From NCBI RefSeq assembly GCF_000968685.2, contig NZ_LAKD02000133.1, forward strand, positions 1 through 33,172: DNA of 33,172 nucleotides, written 5' to 3'. A model generated the notes under the pieces. That model searched no databases, was not told the DNA's origin, and was given only the letters and a program-made list of their open reading frames with translations. The position numbers and the translations under genes were made by a program. Source of the stretch: Streptomyces antioxidans. GTDB lineage: Bacteria; Actinomycetota; Actinomycetes; Streptomycetales; Streptomycetaceae. Positions 21,674 to 30,459 of the stretch are shown here, piece after piece (the stretch's first letter is position 1; every line of letters starts with the position of its first letter).

Positions 21674-23236
21674 ATGAGCACCATTCTCGAATTGCGCGCC
21701 ATCACCAAGACGTTCCCCGGTGTCAAGGCGCTCTCCGATGTCAATCTCCGCGTCCGCCAGGGCGAGATCCACGCCCTGTGCGGGGAGAACGGCGCGGGAA
21801 AGTCCACCCTGATGAAGGTGGTCAGCGGGGTCCATCCGCACGGCAGTTACGAGGGCCAGATCCTCTTCGACGGCGAGGAGTGCGCCTTCAAGGACATCCG
21901 CGCGAGCGAGCAGCGCGGCATCGTCATCATCCACCAGGAACTGGCGCTGGTCCCCTATCTGTCCATCGCCGAGAACATCTTCCTCGGCAATGAGCACTCC
22001 CGGCGCGGCCTGATCAGCTGGAACGAAACCCTCAGACACGCCACCGCGCTGCTCAAGCGGGTCGGTCTGACGGATTCGCCGCAGACCCGCGTGACCGATA
22101 TCGGTGTGGGCAAGCAGCAGTTGGTGGAAATCGCCAAGGCGCTCTCCAAGGAGGTGAAGCTGCTCATCCTGGACGAGCCGACCGCGGCGCTCAACGACGA
22201 GGACAGCGGAAAGCTCCTCGATCTGCTGCTGGAATTCAAGGCGCAGGGCATTTCCTGCATCCTGATCTCGCACAAGCTCAATGAGATCCGCCGGGTCGCC
22301 GACTCCGTCACCATTCTGCGCGACGGCCAGAGCATCGAGACGCTGACCGTCCGGGAGACCCCCGATGCCGACCCCGAGGTCTCCGAGGACCGCATCATCC
22401 GCGGCATGGTCGGCCGCGACCTCGACCACCGCTTCCCGGACCGCACCCCGTACGAGGGCGAGGACGCCTCGGAGGTGGCCCTGGCGGTCCAGGACTGGAC
22501 CGTCCACCACCCCATCGACCAGCAGCGCAAGGTGGTGGACGGGGTCTCGCTGAACGTACGGCGCGGGGAGATCGTCGGCATCGCCGGGCTGATGGGCGCC
22601 GGCCGCACCGAGCTCGCCATGAGCGTCTTCGGGCGGGCGTACGGGCGCTATGCGGGCGGCCGGGTGTTCCGGGACGGCCAGGAGGTCCGTACCCGCACCG
22701 TGCCGGAGGCGATCGACCACGGCATCGCGTATGTCACCGAGGACCGCAAGACTTTCGGGCTGAACCTCGAGGACACCATCAGCCGCAATGTCTCGCTCTC
22801 CTCGCTGGCCAAGGTGGCGCGCCGCGGTGTGGTCAACGAGCACGAGGAGTCACGGGTCGCCGAGCGGTTCCGCACCACCATGAACATCAAGGCCCCCACG
22901 GTCTTCGAGCGGGTCGGCCGGCTCAGCGGCGGCAACCAGCAGAAGGTCGTCCTCAGCAAGTGGATCTTCGCGGGTCCCGAAGTGCTCATCCTCGACGAGC
23001 CCACCCGCGGCATCGACGTCGGGGCCAAGTACGAGATCTACACGGTCATCAACGATCTGGCGGCGCAGGGCAAGGCCGTCATCTTCATCTCCTCCGAGCT
23101 GGGCGAGCTGCTGGGGATGTGCGACCGGATCTACACGATGGCGGCCGGGCGGCTGACCGGGGAGGTTCCCCGGGCCGAGGCGACGCAGGAAGTTCTGATG
23201 CGCCATATGACGAGGGACAGAGGAGACGAAGGATGA
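21674..23236 (+). CDS. gguA: Sugar ABC transporter ATP-binding protein, tandem NBD (GguA/MmsA-like)
   Basis: The 520-residue ATPase has two nucleotide-binding domains. The first has Walker A GENGAGKS (38-45), the signature-like DIGVGKQQLVEIAKAL (142-157) and Walker B LLILDEPTAAL. The second has a degenerate Walker A GLMGAGRTE (305-313), LSGGNQQK (417-424) and VLILDEPTRGID. The asymmetry, with a lost second P-loop Lys, is typical of carbohydrate-uptake class 2 importers. It begins 14 bases after the binding protein with only a weak ribosome site, so it may depend on coupling. It overlaps the permease start (ATGA). Confidence 0.94.
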   Translation: MSTILELRAITKTFPGVKALSDVNLRVRQGEIHALCGENGAGKSTLMKVVSGVHPHGSYEGQILFDGEECAFKDIRASEQRGIVIIHQELALVPYLSIAENIFLGNEHSRRGLISWNETLRHATALLKRVGLTDSPQTRVTDIGVGKQQLVEIAKALSKEVKLLILDEPTAALNDEDSGKLLDLLLEFKAQGISCILISHKLNEIRRVADSVTILRDGQSIETLTVRETPDADPEVSEDRIIRGMVGRDLDHRFPDRTPYEGEDASEVALAVQDWTVHHPIDQQRKVVDGVSLNVRRGEIVGIAGLMGAGRTELAMSVFGRAYGRYAGGRVFRDGQEVRTRTVPEAIDHGIAYVTEDRKTFGLNLEDTISRNVSLSSLAKVARRGVVNEHEESRVAERFRTTMNIKAPTVFERVGRLSGGNQQKVVLSKWIFAGPEVLILDEPTRGIDVGAKYEIYTVINDLAAQGKAVIFISSELGELLGMCDRIYTMAAGRLTGEVPRAEATQEVLMRHMTRDRGDEG

Positions 23237-24465
23237 GCACGGCCACCCAGAAGACCGAGAGCCCGGCCCCGTCGCCGGCCGATGGCCCGCCCAGCGTCGG
23301 GACGCTGCTGCTGCAGGGACTGCGGTCCAACATGCGGCAGTACGGCATGCTGGTCGCGCTCGCCCTGATCATCGTCATCTTCCAGATCTGGTCGGACGAC
23401 ATCCTGCTGCGGCCGCTGAACGTCACCAACCTGGTGCAGCAGAACGGCTATATCCTCATCCTCGCGATCGGCATGATGATCGTGATCATCGCGGGGCACA
23501 TCGATCTGTCGGTCGGCTCACTGGTCGCCTTCATCGGCGCCGCCGCCGGCGTCATGATGATCAAACACGATCTGCCGTGGGGCCTCGCGGTCGTCCTCTG
23601 TCTGCTGCTCGGCGCGGTGGCCGGGGCCTGGCAGGGCTTCTGGATCGCGTACATAGGCATTCCGTCCTTCATCGTCACCCTGGCCGGAATGCTGGCCTTC
23701 CGCGGCGGCACCCAGATCCTGCTGGACGGTCAGTCGCTGTCGCCGTTCCCCGACGGCTTCGAGAAGATGAGCACCGGCTTCATCCCGGAGATGGGCCCGT
23801 ACACCCAGTACCACAACCCCACGATGGTGATCGGCCTCGTCGTCTGCGCCGCCGCCGTCTGGCAGGAGTGGCGCGCCCGGCAGCAGCGGACCGCCTATGA
23901 GCTGGACGTGGTGCCGCTGGGGCTGTTCTTCGTCAAGTGCGCCGCGATCGTGGCCGCGGTGATGGCGTTCACCATGACGCTCTCCAGTTGGCACGGGGCG
24001 CCGTACGGGCTGCTGATCCTGGCCGTGCTCTTCGTCCTGTTCAGCTTTGTGATGCGGAACACCGTGGTGGGGCGGCATGTGTACGCCCTCGGCGGCAACC
24101 AGCCCGCGGCCAAGCTGTCGGGGGTACGGGACAAGCGCGTCACCTTCATGGTCTTCGTCAACATGGGTGTGCTGGCCGCCCTCGCCGGTCTGGTCTTCGC
24201 CGCCCGGCTGGGCTCCGCCACCCCCAGTGCGGGCCTCAACTTCGAGCTCGAGGCCATCGCCGCCGCGTTCATCGGCGGCGCCTCGGCCAGCGGCGGTGTG
24301 GGCACGGTGCTCGGCGCGATCATCGGTGGTCTGGTGCTCGGCGTGCTCAACAACGGTATGTCGCTGGTCGGCATCGGTACCGACTACCAGCAGGTGATCA
24401 AGGGTCTGGTGCTGCTGGCCGCGGTCGGCTTCGATGTCTGGAACAAGCGCAAGGTCGGGTCGTAA
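23233..24465 (+). CDS. gguB: Sugar ABC transporter permease (GguB-like)
   Basis: The 410-residue membrane protein of the class 2 sugar permease family has many hydrophobic helices. Family motifs include GHIDLSVGSLVAFIGAAAGV, IGIPSFIVTLAGMLAFRGG, VGRHVYALGGNQPAAKLSGV and FELEAIAAAFIGGASASGGV. It forms the channel of the ChvE/GguA importer. The ATG at 23233 overlaps the ATPase stop by four bases. A ribosome site (GGAG) lies within the upstream coding end. It is followed by the Tat-exported epimerase. Confidence 0.93.
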   Translation: MSTATQKTESPAPSPADGPPSVGTLLLQGLRSNMRQYGMLVALALIIVIFQIWSDDILLRPLNVTNLVQQNGYILILAIGMMIVIIAGHIDLSVGSLVAFIGAAAGVMMIKHDLPWGLAVVLCLLLGAVAGAWQGFWIAYIGIPSFIVTLAGMLAFRGGTQILLDGQSLSPFPDGFEKMSTGFIPEMGPYTQYHNPTMVIGLVVCAAAVWQEWRARQQRTAYELDVVPLGLFFVKCAAIVAAVMAFTMTLSSWHGAPYGLLILAVLFVLFSFVMRNTVVGRHVYALGGNQPAAKLSGVRDKRVTFMVFVNMGVLAALAGLVFAARLGSATPSAGLNFELEAIAAAFIGGASASGGVGTVLGAIIGGLVLGVLNNGMSLVGIGTDYQQVIKGLVLLAAVGFDVWNKRKVGS

Positions 24466-24508
24466 CCCATCAGCTGTCCCCCACGGATCTAGCCTTATGG
24501 AGCCACAT

Positions 24509-25678
24509 ATGACCACGAGCAGACGCACGGTGATCACGGCGGCGGCGGCCGGACTGGCGGCCTCGGCCGCCACGGCCGGGACCGCCCACGCGAACGGCGG
24601 AGGGAACTCCGCGGGCAAGGGAGGCGCGGTGAAGGAGCACTTCGGCACGCTCGCGGACGGCACACGGGTCGACCGCTGGACGATCGAGAACGGCCGCACC
24701 CGGCTGCGTGTGCTCAGCTATGGCGGCATCGTGCAGGCCCTGGAGATCCCCGACCGCCACGGCCGCCGCGCCAATGTGTCGCTCGGCTTCGACGACCTGG
24801 ACTCCTATGTGGCGGACAGCCCGTACTTCGGCGCCCTCATCGGCCGCTACGGCAACCGCATCGCCCGCGGCGCCTTCACGCTGGAGGGCAAGACGTACCA
24901 ACTGCCGATCAACGACGGGCCGAACAGCCTGCACGGCGGCGACAAGGGCTTCGACAAGCACGTCTGGTCCGTGGAGCCGTTCCGCAAGGGCGCGGACGTG
25001 GGGCTCACCCTCCGCCGGGTGAGCCCCGACGGCGAGATGGGCTACCCCGGCACGCTCACCGTGCGCGTGGACTACACCCTCACGGCGGCGGGCGACTTCC
25101 GCATCGACTACGAGGCCACGACCGACAAGGCGACGGTCCTGAACCTCACCAACCACACGTACTACAACCTGGCCGGGGAGGGCAGCGGCTCCGTCTACGA
25201 CCACCGTCTGGAGATCGCCGCCAGCCGCTACACCCCGGTCGACAAGACCCTCATCCCCACCGGCGAGCTCGCCCGGGTGGCCGGGACCCCGTTCGACTTC
25301 CGCCGCGCCAAGGAGATCGGCCGGGACATCCGGGAGGCGCACCAGCAGGTGCTCTACGGGCAGGGCATCGACCACAACTTCGTACTGGACAAGGGCATCA
25401 CCAGCCGTCCGGAGCACTTCCTGACGGTGACCGAGCCGGAGTCCGGGCGGGTGATGCGGATCGCCACGACCGAGCCGGGTGTGCAGTTCTACACCGGCAA
25501 CTTCCTGACCGGCACGTTCGCGGGCACATCGGGGCGGGTCTACCGGCAGGGTGACGCCTTCGCCCTGGAGACCCAGCACTTCCCCGACTCGCCGAACCAG
25601 CCGTCGTTCCCCTCGACGGTGCTGCGGCCGGGGCAGACGTACCGGTCCACGACGGTCCACTCGTTCTCGACCCGCTGA
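24509..25678 (+). CDS. Tat-exported aldose 1-epimerase (galactose mutarotase family)
   Basis: The 389-residue enzyme interconverts alpha and beta anomers of aldoses. It has a twin-arginine signal (MTTSRRTVITAAAAGLAASA, then AHA before NGGG) and the mutarotase motifs: substrate-binding His in NSLHGGDKGFDK, catalytic His in LTNHTYYNLAG and catalytic Glu in ALETQHFPDSP. Because it is predicted to be exported, it acts outside the membrane, supplying the anomer bound by the ChvE-like receptor. The ATG at 24509 is preferred: GGAG at 24499-24502 sits six bases upstream and is itself part of an alternative ATG (24497). It is the last gene before a strong terminator. Confidence 0.9.
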   Translation: MTTSRRTVITAAAAGLAASAATAGTAHANGGGNSAGKGGAVKEHFGTLADGTRVDRWTIENGRTRLRVLSYGGIVQALEIPDRHGRRANVSLGFDDLDSYVADSPYFGALIGRYGNRIARGAFTLEGKTYQLPINDGPNSLHGGDKGFDKHVWSVEPFRKGADVGLTLRRVSPDGEMGYPGTLTVRVDYTLTAAGDFRIDYEATTDKATVLNLTNHTYYNLAGEGSGSVYDHRLEIAASRYTPVDKTLIPTGELARVAGTPFDFRRAKEIGRDIREAHQQVLYGQGIDHNFVLDKGITSRPEHFLTVTEPESGRVMRIATTEPGVQFYTGNFLTGTFAGTSGRVYRQGDAFALETQHFPDSPNQPSFPSTVLRPGQTYRSTTVHSFSTR

Positions 25679-25691
25679 CCTCCGGTCTCCT

Positions 25692-25723
25692 CCTCCCGCC
25701 CCGCATCCGTGCGGGGCGGGAGG
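25692..25723. terminator. Strong terminator after the sugar operon
   Basis: Perfect 14-bp arms (CCTCCCGCCCCGCA / TGCGGGGCGGGAGG) around a TCCG loop start 14 bases past the epimerase stop, and a T-rich TTCGTCGTTTCTCC follows. It marks the end of the 17171-25678 transcription unit. Confidence 0.88.
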
Positions 25724-25790
25724 TTCGTCGTTTCTCCCACCGCCGCCACCCTTCCGCCGCCCTTCCGCCGCCCTTTCGAGAGGACTTCGT

Positions 25791-27065
25791 ATGAGACCGA
25801 TACGCACCCTGGCCGCCATCGCCACCGTGGCCGCCGTCTCCCTGCCCTTCGCCACCCCCGCCGTGGCCACGCCGGACACCACCACCGCCACCCCCACCGT
25901 CGAGGAGCAGCGGCTCGACCAGGCCGCGCCCCAGGAGATCCTGCGGCGCAGCGGATTCGACGGCGTGGCACCGGACTTCGCCCGCGCGCTGGCGGGCGTG
26001 CGATCCCCTGCCGAGGCCGGGCGAGTGATCGCACACCAGGGCGGGCAGCTGTGGAAGCGCGCCGTGGACCGGGTACAGGGCCGCGGGCCAGCGGGCGGGG
26101 ACCTCAGCCGGGACGACGACCGGCCGCTGTACTGGGCGCGGCTCGGGATGACCCGCGCGCTCGGCCAGTGGCGGCCGGACTTCCCGCTCACCGACGCCCG
26201 CCGCGCCGCGCTCCTCGACACGTTGGAGCGCGCCTCACGCGGGGAGGACTCGATCGACCTCCCGGCGGAAACGGCGGGTCAGCGCGTCAAGCGCATCGTG
26301 GTCACCGGCTTCGACCCGTTCCAGCTGGACGACGATGTCCGCCGCTCCAACCCCTCCGGCGCGGCGGCGCTCGCGCTGGACGGGACGACGATCCGTACGG
26401 ACAGCGGCCCGGCCCGTGTCGAGACGGCCGTCTTCCCCGTCCGCTGGGGGGACTTCGCCGAGGGCACGGTCGAACGGGCGCTGCTGCCCGCCTTCCGGTC
26501 GGGGCCGCGGCAGGTGGACGCGTTCATGACGGTGAGCCAGGGCCGGGTGGGCCGGTTCGACGTCGAGCGCACCAACGGCGCCTGGCGGGGCGGCTACCCG
26601 GACAACGCGAACGTCTCCCGTACCGAGACGGTGCCCGTCCCGGCCGGGGTGCCGACCCCGCGGCCCCAGCCGCAGTGGACGACGACCACCCTCCCGTACG
26701 AGAGGATCGTCGCGGCGGACACCGGCCCGGTCCCCGTCCACGACCACACCGAGGTCACCGAGATCCCGGCGGGCGGCACCACGCCCGTGGTCCGCCCGGA
26801 CGGCCCGACCCCCGGCTCGACGGCCCGCGCGGGCGGTGGCGGCGACTACCTCTCCAACGAGATCGCCTACCGCGCCACCCTGCTGCGCGACGCGGTCGGG
26901 CTGAAGGCCCCGGGCGGCCATCTCCACACCCCGGTCCTGCAGTTCGGCCCGGGCAACACCGACCCCGCCACGGGCCGGGTCACCGACCCGGACTTCGTCC
27001 ACAACCGCGAGGCGATCACCGCCCAGGTCCGCTCAATCCTCACCGTGGTCGCGGCCACGGCGTGA
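25791..27065 (+). CDS. Secreted pyroglutamyl-peptidase-I-like protein (peptidase C15 fold) with altered nucleophile
   Basis: The 424-residue protein has a Sec signal peptide (MRPIRTLAAIATVAAVSLPF, cleavage near AVATP), then about 140 residues of unassigned N-terminal domain. A C15-like domain (about 168-424) follows. Family marks are IVVTGFDPFQLDDDVRRSNP, GRVGRFDVERTN with Glu259, and GGHLHTPVL with His379. Where C15 enzymes have the Cys nucleophile (Y-V-C-N), this protein reads YLSNE with Ser355. It may use Ser, be inactive, or act as a binding protein. The ATG at 25791 follows GAGAGGA and lies behind the terminator, so it is a separate transcription unit. Confidence 0.72.
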   Translation: MRPIRTLAAIATVAAVSLPFATPAVATPDTTTATPTVEEQRLDQAAPQEILRRSGFDGVAPDFARALAGVRSPAEAGRVIAHQGGQLWKRAVDRVQGRGPAGGDLSRDDDRPLYWARLGMTRALGQWRPDFPLTDARRAALLDTLERASRGEDSIDLPAETAGQRVKRIVVTGFDPFQLDDDVRRSNPSGAAALALDGTTIRTDSGPARVETAVFPVRWGDFAEGTVERALLPAFRSGPRQVDAFMTVSQGRVGRFDVERTNGAWRGGYPDNANVSRTETVPVPAGVPTPRPQPQWTTTTLPYERIVAADTGPVPVHDHTEVTEIPAGGTTPVVRPDGPTPGSTARAGGGGDYLSNEIAYRATLLRDAVGLKAPGGHLHTPVLQFGPGNTDPATGRVTDPDFVHNREAITAQVRSILTVVAATA

Positions 27066-27088
27066 GGTGCTGGGCCGTGATCCACTTC

Positions 27089-27112
27089 AATGTACGAGTT
27101 ATGTCGTACGTT
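27089..27112. promoter_or_regulatory. Operator-like palindrome before the NmrA-family gene
   Basis: TGTACGA-N6-TCGTACG, flanked by AA and TT, is a 24-base near-palindrome (one G:T-type mismatch), 20 bases upstream of the start. Its form resembles TetR- or HxlR-type operators. It probably overlaps the promoter. No regulator is adjacent. Confidence 0.6.
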
Positions 27113-27131
27113 GGACGGTGGAAGGAGGCCC

Positions 27132-28013
27132 ATGTCTGAACAGGCACATTCCACAGTGGCGGTCACGGGTGTCACCGGAGCATTGGGCAGTCGGATCGCG
27201 GCCAGGCTCGCCGAGCGCGGCGTCCCCCAACTGCTCGTCGGCCGCGACCCCGACCGCATCCCCGAGCTGCCCGGGGCCCAGCGGCGGGGCCCGGCCGAAT
27301 ACGCCGACGCCTCCGCGATGCGCACCGCGCTCGCGGGGGCGTCGACCCTGGTACTGGTCTCGGGGCGGCCCCGGGGGCGGCGGCTGGAGGAGCACGCCAC
27401 CGCGGTCGAGGCCGGGAGGGCGGTCGGGGTGGAGCGGGTGCTGTATGTGTCCCTCATCGGGGCCGCGCCCACCGCCACCTACCGCAACGCACGCGACCAC
27501 TGGCTGACCGAGCGGTTCCTGGCGGGGTCCGGGGTCCGCCACACGATCTTCCGGGCGGGCATCTACGCCTCGACGCCCGCCGCCCTCGCCGACGAGGACC
27601 TTGTGGTGAGCGGGCCCGGCGGAAGCGGCCGTGCCGCCTTCGTCACCCATGACGACATCGCCGATGTGATCACGGCCGTGGCCCTCGACGAGGGGTCCGG
27701 GTCCGAGCACGACGGGGCCACCCTGGAGGTCACCGGACCCGAGGCGATCACCCTCCAGGAGATGGTCTCCCGGATCGCCACGGCCACCGGTCGGCCCTAC
27801 CGCTATGTCCCCGAGAGCGTTGAGGAGGCGTTCGCGCGCCGGTGGCGGCAGGGTGTCAGCGGGGTGCAGATCGAGAGCTGGATCTCGTGGTACCAGGCCA
27901 TCGCGAACGGCGATGTGTCCGCGGTGACCGATGTCGTCCCGAGGATCACCGGCTCGCCCGCGACCCCGGTGGAGCGGGCCCGCTGGTGGCCCGAGCCCAG
28001 GACCACGGGATAG
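27132..28013 (+). CDS. NmrA-like NAD(P)-binding oxidoreductase (atypical SDR)
   Basis: The 293-residue protein of the NmrA/NAD(P)H:quinone-type atypical short-chain dehydrogenases has the Rossmann motif VTGVTGALGSRIA (11-23), VSLIGAAPTATYRNARDHWL, GSGVRHTIFRAGIYA and FVTHDDIADVITAV. The catalytic Tyr-x-x-x-Lys of classical SDRs is absent, as usual for this subgroup, so it may be a sensor or a quinone/NADPH-dependent reductase. The ATG at 27132 follows a perfect GAAGGAGG (27121-27128). It ends 26 bases before the convergent EI24 gene. Control by an unlinked repressor at the palindrome upstream is likely. Confidence 0.85.
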   Translation: MSEQAHSTVAVTGVTGALGSRIAARLAERGVPQLLVGRDPDRIPELPGAQRRGPAEYADASAMRTALAGASTLVLVSGRPRGRRLEEHATAVEAGRAVGVERVLYVSLIGAAPTATYRNARDHWLTERFLAGSGVRHTIFRAGIYASTPAALADEDLVVSGPGGSGRAAFVTHDDIADVITAVALDEGSGSEHDGATLEVTGPEAITLQEMVSRIATATGRPYRYVPESVEEAFARRWRQGVSGVQIESWISWYQAIANGDVSAVTDVVPRITGSPATPVERARWWPEPRTTG

Positions 28014-28039
28014 CCGCTACGGCATCTGACGGCCCGTCG

Positions 28040-28855
28040 TTACGTGTCGTCGGCGCCGTCGGCGCCGTTGAAGGCGCCCGCCGCCGTCTCGCCCCGCGGA
28101 GCCTCGGGCTCGTCCTCGTCCTCGCCCGTCAGATCGCGTACCAGCAGCGTCGCGCCCGCGACCGCGCCCGGCATCAGGAAGACCGCGACCAGGGGGAGGA
28201 GGAAGAGCAGCGAGAGGGGGAGGCCGAAGCCGAGGGAGAGGAGGCGGCGGGAGCGCAGCATGCGGCGGCGCTCCTTCAGCAGGACCCCGCGGCGGAGCAG
28301 GGCGATCGACGTCAGCTCCTCGGTGAGGAAGAAGGCGGTCACGCAGAAGGCCAGGACGGGGATCACGGTCTGGCCGACCCCCGGTACGAAGCCGAGCGCG
28401 AAGAAGAGCACGCCCCAGAGGGCGACACGGATGAGCAGCGCGATGGCCTCGCGCACTCCTATCCACACCTCCGCCCAGGTGGACAGGCCCGACTCGGGCA
28501 CCGCGCCGCCCTCGGAGCGGTCGACCGCTTCGGAAAGCGACTCGTAGAAGGGCTGGCCGACCAGGAGCGTGACCGCCGTGAACGTGATGATGGCGAGGAA
28601 GAGGCAGATGGCGGCGAAGAGGATCGAGAGCGCGCCGCGGAAGACGCCGAGCCAGGGCGAGGACCAGTCGTCGGCGAAGGGCGTGGCCCAGGCGATGACG
28701 TCATCGGTCCAGAAGAAGAGGGCGACGAGGGCCGCCGCGTAGCCGACGAGGGTGATCAGGGCGGGAATCATCCCGAACCCCCACCATCTCCCCTGCCGGG
28801 CTACCCAGCGTTGCCCCTTCATCAGATAGCCGAAGCCACTCGCAAGATCACGCAT
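28040..28855 (-). CDS. EI24/CysZ-like membrane protein
   Basis: The 271-residue integral membrane protein belongs to the EI24 family, whose E. coli member CysZ transports sulfate. Hydrophobic stretches lie at about 28-49, 75-100, 138-178 and 204-240. The family pattern is visible in TLLVGQPFYESLSEAVD and LGFVPGVGQTVIPVLAFCVT. The C-terminus is a cytoplasmic acidic tail (EDEDEPEAP), not part of the family core. The start ATG at 28855 gives MRDLASGFGYLMKGQRWV, the typical amphipathic entry helix. Substrate in actinomycetes is unknown. It lies 70 bases downstream of the GH51 gene on the same strand and could share its transcript. Confidence 0.87.
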   Translation of the reverse strand: MRDLASGFGYLMKGQRWVARQGRWWGFGMIPALITLVGYAAALVALFFWTDDVIAWATPFADDWSSPWLGVFRGALSILFAAICLFLAIITFTAVTLLVGQPFYESLSEAVDRSEGGAVPESGLSTWAEVWIGVREAIALLIRVALWGVLFFALGFVPGVGQTVIPVLAFCVTAFFLTEELTSIALLRRGVLLKERRRMLRSRRLLSLGFGLPLSLLFLLPLVAVFLMPGAVAGATLLVRDLTGEDEDEPEAPRGETAAGAFNGADGADDT

Positions 28856-28925
28856 GGGCCGAAGCCTACTGGCCCGGGCGGGCCTTCCCGGAAGCCGTTC
28901 GCGCCCCCGGTGCCTGGGCTCCGCC

Positions 28926-30434
28926 TCAGGCCAGGCGTATCACGTTCCAGGACATCGGCTCGAGCGTGGTGCGCAGGGCGCCGTCCGCGAGCTCGGCGCC
29001 CCGGCCGGGGTGCGGGGTGACGCGCTCGGGGTCGGTGAGGGTGTTGCGGGCCCCGGGGTCGGCGTCGGCGAGGACGGTGTGCTCGGCCACGCGGGTCACG
29101 GGGAGGGCGTGCAGGGCGATCTCCAGCGGGAGGGGGCGGTGCTGGTCGCGGTTGACCGCGAAGACCGTCACCGCGCCGGTGGACTCGTCGAGGACGGCGG
29201 TGGCGTGCAGCAGCGGCACCTCGCCGTAGCGTGCGGTCTCGTACGCCGGGCCGTCGACGTCGACCCGCAGCACCCGCCCGCGCCCGTGGGCCGAGGCCTG
29301 CGCGAAGGGGTAGAAGGTGGTCTGCCGCCAGGCGGGGCCGCCCGGTTCGGTCATGATCGGGGCAATGACATTGACCAGTTGGGCGAGGCAGGCGACGGTG
29401 ACGCGGTCGGCGTGGCGGAGCAGGGCGATCAGCAGCGAGCCGACCACGACGGCGTCGGTGACGGAGTAGCTGTCCTCCAGGAGGCGGGGGGCCTCCTCCC
29501 AGTCGGGCGGCTCGGCGTTGTGGTGGTGGGTCTGGTACCAGACGTTCCACTCGTCGAAGGAGAGGTTGATCCTCTTCTTCGACTTCAGCCGGGCGCCGAT
29601 GTGATCGCAGGTGGCGACGACGTTCTCGATGAAGGACTCCATGTCCACGGCCGAGGCGAGGAAGGAGCCGCGGTCGCCGTCGCGCTCCTCGTAATAGGCG
29701 TGCAGGGAGATGTGGTCCACCAGGTCGTAGGTCTCGTGGAGGACCGTCGCCTCCCAGGTGGCGAACGTCGGCATCGCCTGGTTGGAGCTGCCGCACGCCA
29801 CCAGCTCCACATCCGGGTCGAGCTGCCGCATCGCGCGGGCGGTCTCGGCGGCGAGCCGTCCGTACTCCTCGGCCGTCTTGTGGCCGGTCTGCCAGGGGCC
29901 GTCCATCTCATTGCCCAGGCACCAGAGCCCGATGCCGTACGGATCCTTGTCGCCGTGGCCGATCCGGAGGTCGGCGAGGGCGGTGCCGGACGGGTGGTTG
30001 GCGTACTCCTGCAGCTCAAGGGCCTCGGCCACGCCGCGGGTGCCGAGGTTGAGCGCCATCATGGGCTCGGCGTCGACCTTACGGACGAAGTCGATGTACT
30101 CGGAGAGCCCGAACCGGTTGGACTCGGTGGAACGCCAGGCCGGATCGAGCCGCCGCGGCCGCTCCTCGACCGGCCCGACGCCGTCCTCCCACTTGTGGCC
30201 GGAGACGAAGTTGCCGCCCGGATACCGGATGACGGTGACCCCCAACTCCCTTGTCAGCGCGAGGACATCGGTACGCAGCCCGGCCCCGTCGGCGGCCGGG
30301 TGGCCGGGCTCGTGGATGCCGGTGTAGACGCAGCGTCCGAGGTGTTCGACGAACGAGCCGAAGAGGCGGGGGTTGACGTCGCCGACGGCGAAGGCGGGGT
30401 CGAGGGTGAACCGGGCGGTAGCGGTCTGCGGCAT
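28926..30434 (-). CDS. Alpha-L-arabinofuranosidase, GH51
   Basis: The 502-residue glycosidase removes terminal arabinofuranosyl groups from arabinoxylan or arabinan oligosaccharides. The acid/base is Glu176 in WCLGNEMDGPW and the nucleophile is Glu295 in SFDEWNVWY. VIRYPGGNFVSGHKWEDGVG (68-87) and DHISLHAYYEERDGD are also typical. The C-terminal beta-sandwich begins near 385. No signal peptide is present, so it works on imported oligosaccharides in the cytoplasm. The ATG at 30434 gives MPQTATARFTLDP. A promoter (30496-30525) and a TCGATATATCGA palindrome precede it. Its arabinose product could feed the sugar operon 3 kb away, a contextual inference. Confidence 0.94.
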   Translation of the reverse strand: MPQTATARFTLDPAFAVGDVNPRLFGSFVEHLGRCVYTGIHEPGHPAADGAGLRTDVLALTRELGVTVIRYPGGNFVSGHKWEDGVGPVEERPRRLDPAWRSTESNRFGLSEYIDFVRKVDAEPMMALNLGTRGVAEALELQEYANHPSGTALADLRIGHGDKDPYGIGLWCLGNEMDGPWQTGHKTAEEYGRLAAETARAMRQLDPDVELVACGSSNQAMPTFATWEATVLHETYDLVDHISLHAYYEERDGDRGSFLASAVDMESFIENVVATCDHIGARLKSKKRINLSFDEWNVWYQTHHHNAEPPDWEEAPRLLEDSYSVTDAVVVGSLLIALLRHADRVTVACLAQLVNVIAPIMTEPGGPAWRQTTFYPFAQASAHGRGRVLRVDVDGPAYETARYGEVPLLHATAVLDESTGAVTVFAVNRDQHRPLPLEIALHALPVTRVAEHTVLADADPGARNTLTDPERVTPHPGRGAELADGALRTTLEPMSWNVIRLA

Positions 30435-30459
30435 GACGGCCCATCTCTTCGGCGGCTAT

